NCBI GenBank assembly: GCA_035642125.1
Contig: DASQSZ010000312.1
Coordinates: 1-18,209, forward strand
Reading direction: 5' to 3'
Length of the DNA: 18,209 nt
Source of the DNA: CALAED01 sp937891035
GTDB lineage: Bacteria > Actinomycetota > Actinomycetes > Streptosporangiales > Streptosporangiaceae
Positions within the stretch are counted from its first letter, which is position 1. Every line of letters starts with the position of its first letter. The notes beneath the pieces are model-generated. The model was given only the letters and a program-made list of their open reading frames with translations, did not search any database and was not told the DNA's origin. This document shows positions 14,280-18,209 of this stretch, one piece after another. The translations under genes and the position numbers were made by a program.

Positions 14280-16952
14280 ATGCTTGATGAGGAATACAAG
14301 CAGCGGGTGCTGGAGCCCGCCCGGGCGGCGGGCGACCAGCCGCCGGAGGATCTGCGGGTGCGCTATGGGCTGCGCGAGCCGCTGCGGCCCGCCGAGGTGG
14401 CGGCCGCGGTCAAGGAGGTACGGCAGTGCTGGCGGCGGGCGCGCGGCCAGCTGAAGTACCGCAAGTTGATCGACCGGCTCGAAGCCGACCATCGCGCCCT
14501 TGTCCCGGTGTTCGATGCCGCGGCGAACGGCGATCTGGGGCCGCTGCAGTCGCGGCTGCGCGCCGCCCAGGCGAACACCGCCCGCCGCCGCGTGGAGGCC
14601 AAGACCTGGCTGCTCGACGCGGCGGGCGCGCTCGGGCTGCTGACCCCGGCCGATCTAGAGGGCCTGGCCAAGACGGGCGGGGTGCCGGTGGCCGAGCTCG
14701 CCGAGCTGGCCGCGGCCGCCGGCATCGAGGTCCGCACGCCCGACCCGCTGCCCGCCGTCTCCCCCTACCAGGCCTATCCGCGCGTGCGGGAGGCGCTCGA
14801 CGTCCTCGGCCATCGGCAGCTGCCCGACTTCGTGCTCGGCGGGCGGCTGACCGGGCCGATGCGGGTGCTCGACGGGTTCACGGCGCCCGGCGGTCGGCTC
14901 GACGCGGCGGCGGTCGCCGCCGTGGCCGACCAGTGGGCCAGGCGCGCGCGCGACAGCAGCGCCACCCACGCCGACACGGTCATCGTCGCCCTCAAGCTCA
15001 TGATCAAGGAGGGGCGGCTCGACGAGTTCGTGTGCTACGACATCGCGGCCCGGCTGCGCGAGCGGCATCGCCGGCGCGCGTCCGAACGGGCGCTGCTCAG
15101 GTACGCCACCGCCGAGCTCGGCGTCGACGAGCAGGACGCGCGACGCTTGATCTTCGCCATCGGCCGCGAAGACGGCCCCGAGGGCGGCGGCCCCGCCGGC
15201 CGGCTGCGGGAGCTGCTGGAGGCCGGACAGGTGCACGCCGCGGCGCTGCTCGCCGAGGCGCTGCTCGCCACCCGACCCGACGCCGGTGACCGGGACGCCG
15301 CCGTGCTGGTGACCGAGGTACGCCAGCGGGTGGCCAGGGGCACCCGCCTGCACGCGGAGGCCGCCGCCAGCCCCGACCCCGACCGGGCATGGACGTTGCT
15401 CGCCGAGGCGCTGCAGCTCGTCCCCGACCTGCCCGGGGCCGAGGAGCGACAGCGCCGGCTGCCGCCCCGTCCGGTGCCGGCGGCGCGCGCCGCCGCCGAT
15501 GGCTCGGCGGTGGTGGTGACCTGGTCGGCCACGCCGTCCGCCGTCGGCGAGATCGACTACCGGGTCGTCCGGTCCGGACCCGACGGGCATGGCGCCACCG
15601 AGATCGCCGTCACGACCGAGCTGACCGCGCGCGACGATCGGCCTCCCCCCAACGTGCCGGTCACCTACGGCGTGGTGGCGCGCCGCGGACCGGCCGCCTC
15701 GGCACCGGCGATCGCCGGCCCGGTCGTGGTCCGGCCCGAGCCGACCGACGTGGAGGTGTTCGCCGGCGACGGCGTCGTGACCGGTCGCTGGCGCAGCCCG
15801 TCGGCCGCCGCGCGGACGCTGGTGACCCGCGATGGCGCCCCCGTGCTGGCCGGCAAGGAGAGCTTCCGCGACCGCGAGGTGCGCAACGGGATTACCTACC
15901 GCTACCGGCTGTCGGCCGTCTACCTGGACGCCTTCGGCAAGGAGGTGGCGACTCCAGGGGTGTGGCGATCGGCCACCCCGACCACGCCGCCCCGGCCGAT
16001 CACCGACCTCAGCGTCCAGCCCGACCCGGTGGAGCCTGGCCGGGTGCTCGCCACGTTCGCCGCCCCGGCGCACGGCAGCGCCGAGATCGTCGTGCTCGGC
16101 GCCCCGCCGCCGTGGCCGCAAGGGGCGGTCGTCCCGGTGTCGGAGGTGCTGCGGGCCGGGCGCCGGCTGGCCGCGACGCCGGTGCCGCAGCCCTCGCCCC
16201 CCGACGGACCGCCCCGCGAAGGACTGCGGCTGGCGGCGCCGACGGGCGTGTTGCTCGCCATCACCGTCGCCGGCGACACCGCCGCGATCGGCGTCCACCA
16301 GCGCCACGTGAACCTGCCGCCGCCGCGCGGCCTGGTCGCCGAACGACGCGGCGAGGTGATCTTGATGGGGTTCGACTGGCCGCCGGGCGTGGCCGAGGTC
16401 GAGGTCACCTGCCGCCTCCCCGATACCGGCACCGAGCGCTCCCGCACCGTGACCAAGGCGGGGTACGACGCGCAGGGCGGGCTGCGGCTGGCCGCGCCCG
16501 AGGGTGCCGCCGTCGAGGTCGCCGTGTGCTCGACCGGCCTGGCCGGCGGCGCCCGGGTCAGCGGAGCCCCGGTGACCCTGACGATCCCCGGGCGCTGCCT
16601 GGTGCGCTACGACCTCTACCGCACCGGTCCGCCGTGGCGGCGCGGGCTCGTCGTGGCCCTGACCCCGGACCGGGCCGTACGGCTGGGCCGGCTCGTGCTC
16701 GTGCGGAGCCCCGGCAAGGTCATCCCGCAGCGCGAAGCGGATGGGGAGACGATCGCCGCCTGGGACGACCTCGACCTGACCGGCCCGGCCGAGCTGGCGG
16801 TCCCGGTCGCCGCCGTCCGCCCCGGCTCTCATGGGCCGGCCGGACCGTACTGGCTGCGCTGCTTCCTGCGAGCCGGAGAGACCGAACTGGCCGAACTGGC
16901 TGAACTGGCTGAACTGGCCGACCCGCCCGTCCGCCGCCTGCGGTTCTCGTGA
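14280..16952 (+). CDS. 890-residue helical plus Fn3-like-repeat protein (SaeA-like), probable scaffold or sensor
   Basis: Function unknown. ATG 14280 lies 11 bp after the Hsp70 stop; the nearest ribosome binding site, AAGGTGAG, is about 15 nt upstream inside the Hsp70 gene. Residues 1-330 are alpha-helical, beginning with an EEYKQRVLEPAR segment and containing an Arg-rich helix (RRRVEAKTWLLDAAGALGLL); no HPD motif marks it as a J protein. Residues about 330-394 resemble a TPR-like repeat. From about 396 come four Fn3-like beta-sandwiches, starting near 396, 485, 571 and 680, each with a Pro-rich lead and a VxVTWS- or YRYRL-type strand. A conserved-looking beta-rich C-terminal domain (about 775-868) precedes four ELA triplets. 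There is no signal peptide or membrane helix, so the Fn3 array is cytoplasmic. From weak memory, similar actinobacterial proteins are labelled SaeA. Position suggests it bridges the Hsp70/GrpE pair and the GTPase. Confidence 0.75.
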   Translation: MLDEEYKQRVLEPARAAGDQPPEDLRVRYGLREPLRPAEVAAAVKEVRQCWRRARGQLKYRKLIDRLEADHRALVPVFDAAANGDLGPLQSRLRAAQANTARRRVEAKTWLLDAAGALGLLTPADLEGLAKTGGVPVAELAELAAAAGIEVRTPDPLPAVSPYQAYPRVREALDVLGHRQLPDFVLGGRLTGPMRVLDGFTAPGGRLDAAAVAAVADQWARRARDSSATHADTVIVALKLMIKEGRLDEFVCYDIAARLRERHRRRASERALLRYATAELGVDEQDARRLIFAIGREDGPEGGGPAGRLRELLEAGQVHAAALLAEALLATRPDAGDRDAAVLVTEVRQRVARGTRLHAEAAASPDPDRAWTLLAEALQLVPDLPGAEERQRRLPPRPVPAARAAADGSAVVVTWSATPSAVGEIDYRVVRSGPDGHGATEIAVTTELTARDDRPPPNVPVTYGVVARRGPAASAPAIAGPVVVRPEPTDVEVFAGDGVVTGRWRSPSAAARTLVTRDGAPVLAGKESFRDREVRNGITYRYRLSAVYLDAFGKEVATPGVWRSATPTTPPRPITDLSVQPDPVEPGRVLATFAAPAHGSAEIVVLGAPPPWPQGAVVPVSEVLRAGRRLAATPVPQPSPPDGPPREGLRLAAPTGVLLAITVAGDTAAIGVHQRHVNLPPPRGLVAERRGEVILMGFDWPPGVAEVEVTCRLPDTGTERSRTVTKAGYDAQGGLRLAAPEGAAVEVAVCSTGLAGGARVSGAPVTLTIPGRCLVRYDLYRTGPPWRRGLVVALTPDRAVRLGRLVLVRSPGKVIPQREADGETIAAWDDLDLTGPAELAVPVAAVRPGSHGPAGPYWLRCFLRAGETELAELAELAELADPPVRRLRFS
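16884..16919 (+). repeat. Four tandem 9-bp repeats GAACTGGCY in the 890-residue gene
   Basis: Units at 16884, 16893, 16902 and 16911 differ only in the last base (C, T, T, C). They encode Glu-Leu-Ala four times (residues 869-880), ten residues before the C-terminus. Because the unit is a multiple of three, slippage would change length without shifting frame. The TGA of this gene lies 33 bp further on. Confidence 0.9.
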
Positions 16953-16959
16953 GGTCGCA

Positions 16960-18123
16960 ATGGGTCTCGAGCGAGCCGTGAAGCCGCTGACCTGTCCGTA
17001 CTGCTTTGCCGTCGTGCCGCGCGACCGGATCGCGTTTCGGTGCGTGGGGCGGCCGGGCCGCGGGCCCGGGTGCGCCCCGGAGCTGGACGAGCGGCTCGCC
17101 CGCTATATCGGATCGACGGCGGCCGCCTCGCTGCCGCCGGTGTTCTCCCCCGCCAAGATGGGGAGAAAGCGGGCGGCACGGGCCGACTGCCCCCGGTGCG
17201 GGCGGCCCACCGGGCGCCGGGTCTGCCCGGAGTGCCATAACCCGCTGGCCGCCGCCTACTGCGACACGACCGCCCGGATCGTCGCGCTGGTCGGCGCCAA
17301 AAACGCGGGCAAGAGTACCTACATCGCGGTGCTGCTGCACGAGCTGATGAACCGGGTCGGCACCGAACTCGACGCCTCGCTCGTCGCCTGCGACGACCGG
17401 ACGATCGACCGCTTCAAGCGCGACTTCGCCCGGCCGCTGTTCGACGAGCGCAGGCTGCTGCCGACCACGGCAAGCGCCGCCACGTCCCCGCGCGAACCGC
17501 TCGTCTACCTGCTGACCCGCACGCACACCACGCGGACGGGACGGGACCGCAACATGGCGCTCACCTTGGTGCTGTTCGACACGGCGGGCGAGGATCTGCG
17601 CAGCAGAGACGTGACCGAACTGCATCTGCGCTACCTCGAGGCGGCCGACGCGATCATCTTCCTGGTCGATCCGCACGAGCTGCCGGGGGGCGGGACGCCC
17701 GACAGCGACCCGATCGACATCATCGCCCGGGTGACCGAGGTCGTCCGCGGGCGGCGCGGCACGCGGCGCGACGGGCGGCTCGAGGTACCGGCGGCGGTGG
17801 CGCTCACCAAGATCGACGCGATGCTGCCGCCCGCGGCGGGGCAATCGGCGCTGCACCGGGCCAGGGGCCATCCCGGAGTGCTCGACCTCGACGACCGCGA
17901 GGCCGTTCACGAGCAGGTGCGCGCCCTGCTGCACGAACGCCAGGCCGGACAGCTCGACCTCTACCTGAGCCAGCACTACGCTCACTACGCCTTGTTCGGG
18001 ATCTCGGCGCTGGGCGGCACGCCCAGCGACGGCCGGGTCGCCCCGGGCGGGGTCCGGCCGTACCGGGTCGAGGACCCGCTGCTGTGGCTGCTGTACCGGT
18101 TCGGGATGCTCGACGGGAGGTGA
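16960..18123 (+). CDS. Zinc-ribbon P-loop GTPase (DO-GTPase type)
   Basis: 387 residues from ATG 16960; GAGG (16951-16954) overlaps the previous stop, and longer in-frame starts would lie inside the upstream gene. Two cysteine clusters come first: C12-P-Y-C15 with C28 and C38, then C77-P-R-C80 with C89-P-E-C92, the pattern of two zinc ribbons. The GTPase domain (about 105-330) has G1 GAKNAGKST (112-120), G3 DTAGED (207-212), G4 TKID (283-286) and a likely G5 in GISALG. The LFDTAGED block and the aliphatic IIFLVDP strand place it among TRAFAC-like signalling GTPases rather than translation factors. From memory, this matches the double-GTPase 2 (DO-GTPase2) family of predicted conflict systems. 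The next gene, 3 bp downstream, looks like its usual GAP1 partner. No membrane helix is visible. Role as nucleotide switch is inferred. Confidence 0.88.
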   Translation: MGLERAVKPLTCPYCFAVVPRDRIAFRCVGRPGRGPGCAPELDERLARYIGSTAAASLPPVFSPAKMGRKRAARADCPRCGRPTGRRVCPECHNPLAAAYCDTTARIVALVGAKNAGKSTYIAVLLHELMNRVGTELDASLVACDDRTIDRFKRDFARPLFDERRLLPTTASAATSPREPLVYLLTRTHTTRTGRDRNMALTLVLFDTAGEDLRSRDVTELHLRYLEAADAIIFLVDPHELPGGGTPDSDPIDIIARVTEVVRGRRGTRRDGRLEVPAAVALTKIDAMLPPAAGQSALHRARGHPGVLDLDDREAVHEQVRALLHERQAGQLDLYLSQHYAHYALFGISALGGTPSDGRVAPGGVRPYRVEDPLLWLLYRFGMLDGR

Positions 18124-18126
18124 GGC

Positions 18127-18209
18127 GTGGCCTGGCAGCTGCACTACACCTCCGCCCGGTCCGGGCCGAGCGGCCGCGCCGGCTTCCAGTTCGTGGCGGC
18201 GACGCCGGG
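18127..18209 (+). CDS. GTPase-associated protein 1 (GAP1) N-terminal region, cut by the window edge
   Basis: Only 27 complete codons are present, from GTG 18127 with GGGAGGTGAGG just upstream, 3 bp after the GTPase stop. The visible start, VAWQLHYTSARSGPSGR then AGFQFVAATPG, matches my memory of the GAP1 N-terminal domain type 2 (WQLHYTSA, then a G-R-x-GFQ turn), which is regularly found beside DO-GTPases. The rest of the protein, including the middle and C-terminal modules, lies outside the window. The call rests on this short motif plus context. Confidence 0.72.
   Translation, partial: MAWQLHYTSARSGPSGRAGFQFVAATP

Noticed and set aside
14280..14500. J-domain at the start of the 890-residue protein
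   Set aside because: The position and helical character suggested a DnaJ-like partner, but no HPD motif is present.
14655..16832. Minus-strand open frame of 725 codons
   Set aside because: It is antisense to the 890-residue gene that fits the operon spacing and has patterned domains; the minus frame shows only His/Arg/Gly-rich low-complexity sequence.
1..18209. CRISPR array, tRNA, rRNA, insertion sequence or prophage
   Set aside because: No regularly spaced repeats, tRNA-like folds, transposase motifs or phage structural genes were seen; the only tandem repeats are the 9-bp coding repeat at 16884 and the 11-bp-period duplication at 10227.

Overview
The window reads as chromosomal DNA of a GC-rich actinobacterium. 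Genes show strong G/C bias at third codon positions and GTG starts next to ATG, and there is a cytoplasmic Hanks-type kinase and large secreted multidomain glycosidases. A filamentous soil lineage (Streptosporangiales or Streptomyces-like) fits; the exact family is a guess. I see no tRNA, rRNA, CRISPR array or insertion sequence.

Left part (1-8808): a LacI-family regulator, cut by the left edge and read leftwards, faces a rightward run of three exported glycoside hydrolases: GH3 with a beta-trefoil-like insert and a C-terminal CBM6-like module, GH35 beta-galactosidase, and Tat-exported GH29 alpha-L-fucosidase with an F5/8-type C-terminal domain. Perfect palindromes built on GAAGCGCTTC lie in front of both the regulator and the operon. 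This is a simple repressor/operator design for extracellular removal of beta-linked sugars, galactose and fucose from a plant-type or microbial glycan. A strong hairpin separates GH3 from GH35.

Middle part (8809-11480, leftward genes): a 51-residue basic protein, a TerC-family membrane protein, a yybP-ykoY-type (Mn2+) riboswitch ahead of TerC, and a Ser/Thr kinase with a TPR-like tail. The riboswitch can be folded so that its conserved GGAGACC segment pairs with the TerC Shine-Dalgarno sequence. From 11480 to 12090 there is about 600 bp without a convincing gene.

Right part (12091 to the right edge): five tightly packed rightward genes with gaps of 12, 11, 7 and 3 bp. They encode a GrpE-like exchange factor, a lidless Hsp70 with a non-canonical linker, an 890-residue helical plus Fn3-like-array protein, a zinc-ribbon GTPase (DO-GTPase type), and the first 27 codons of what looks like a GTPase-associated protein (GAP1 N-terminal type). 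This dedicated chaperone/GTPase operon is the most interesting element. It resembles the GTPase-centred conflict systems predicted in multicellular bacteria by comparative genomics, but couples them to a private Hsp70/GrpE pair. The function is inferred, not shown.
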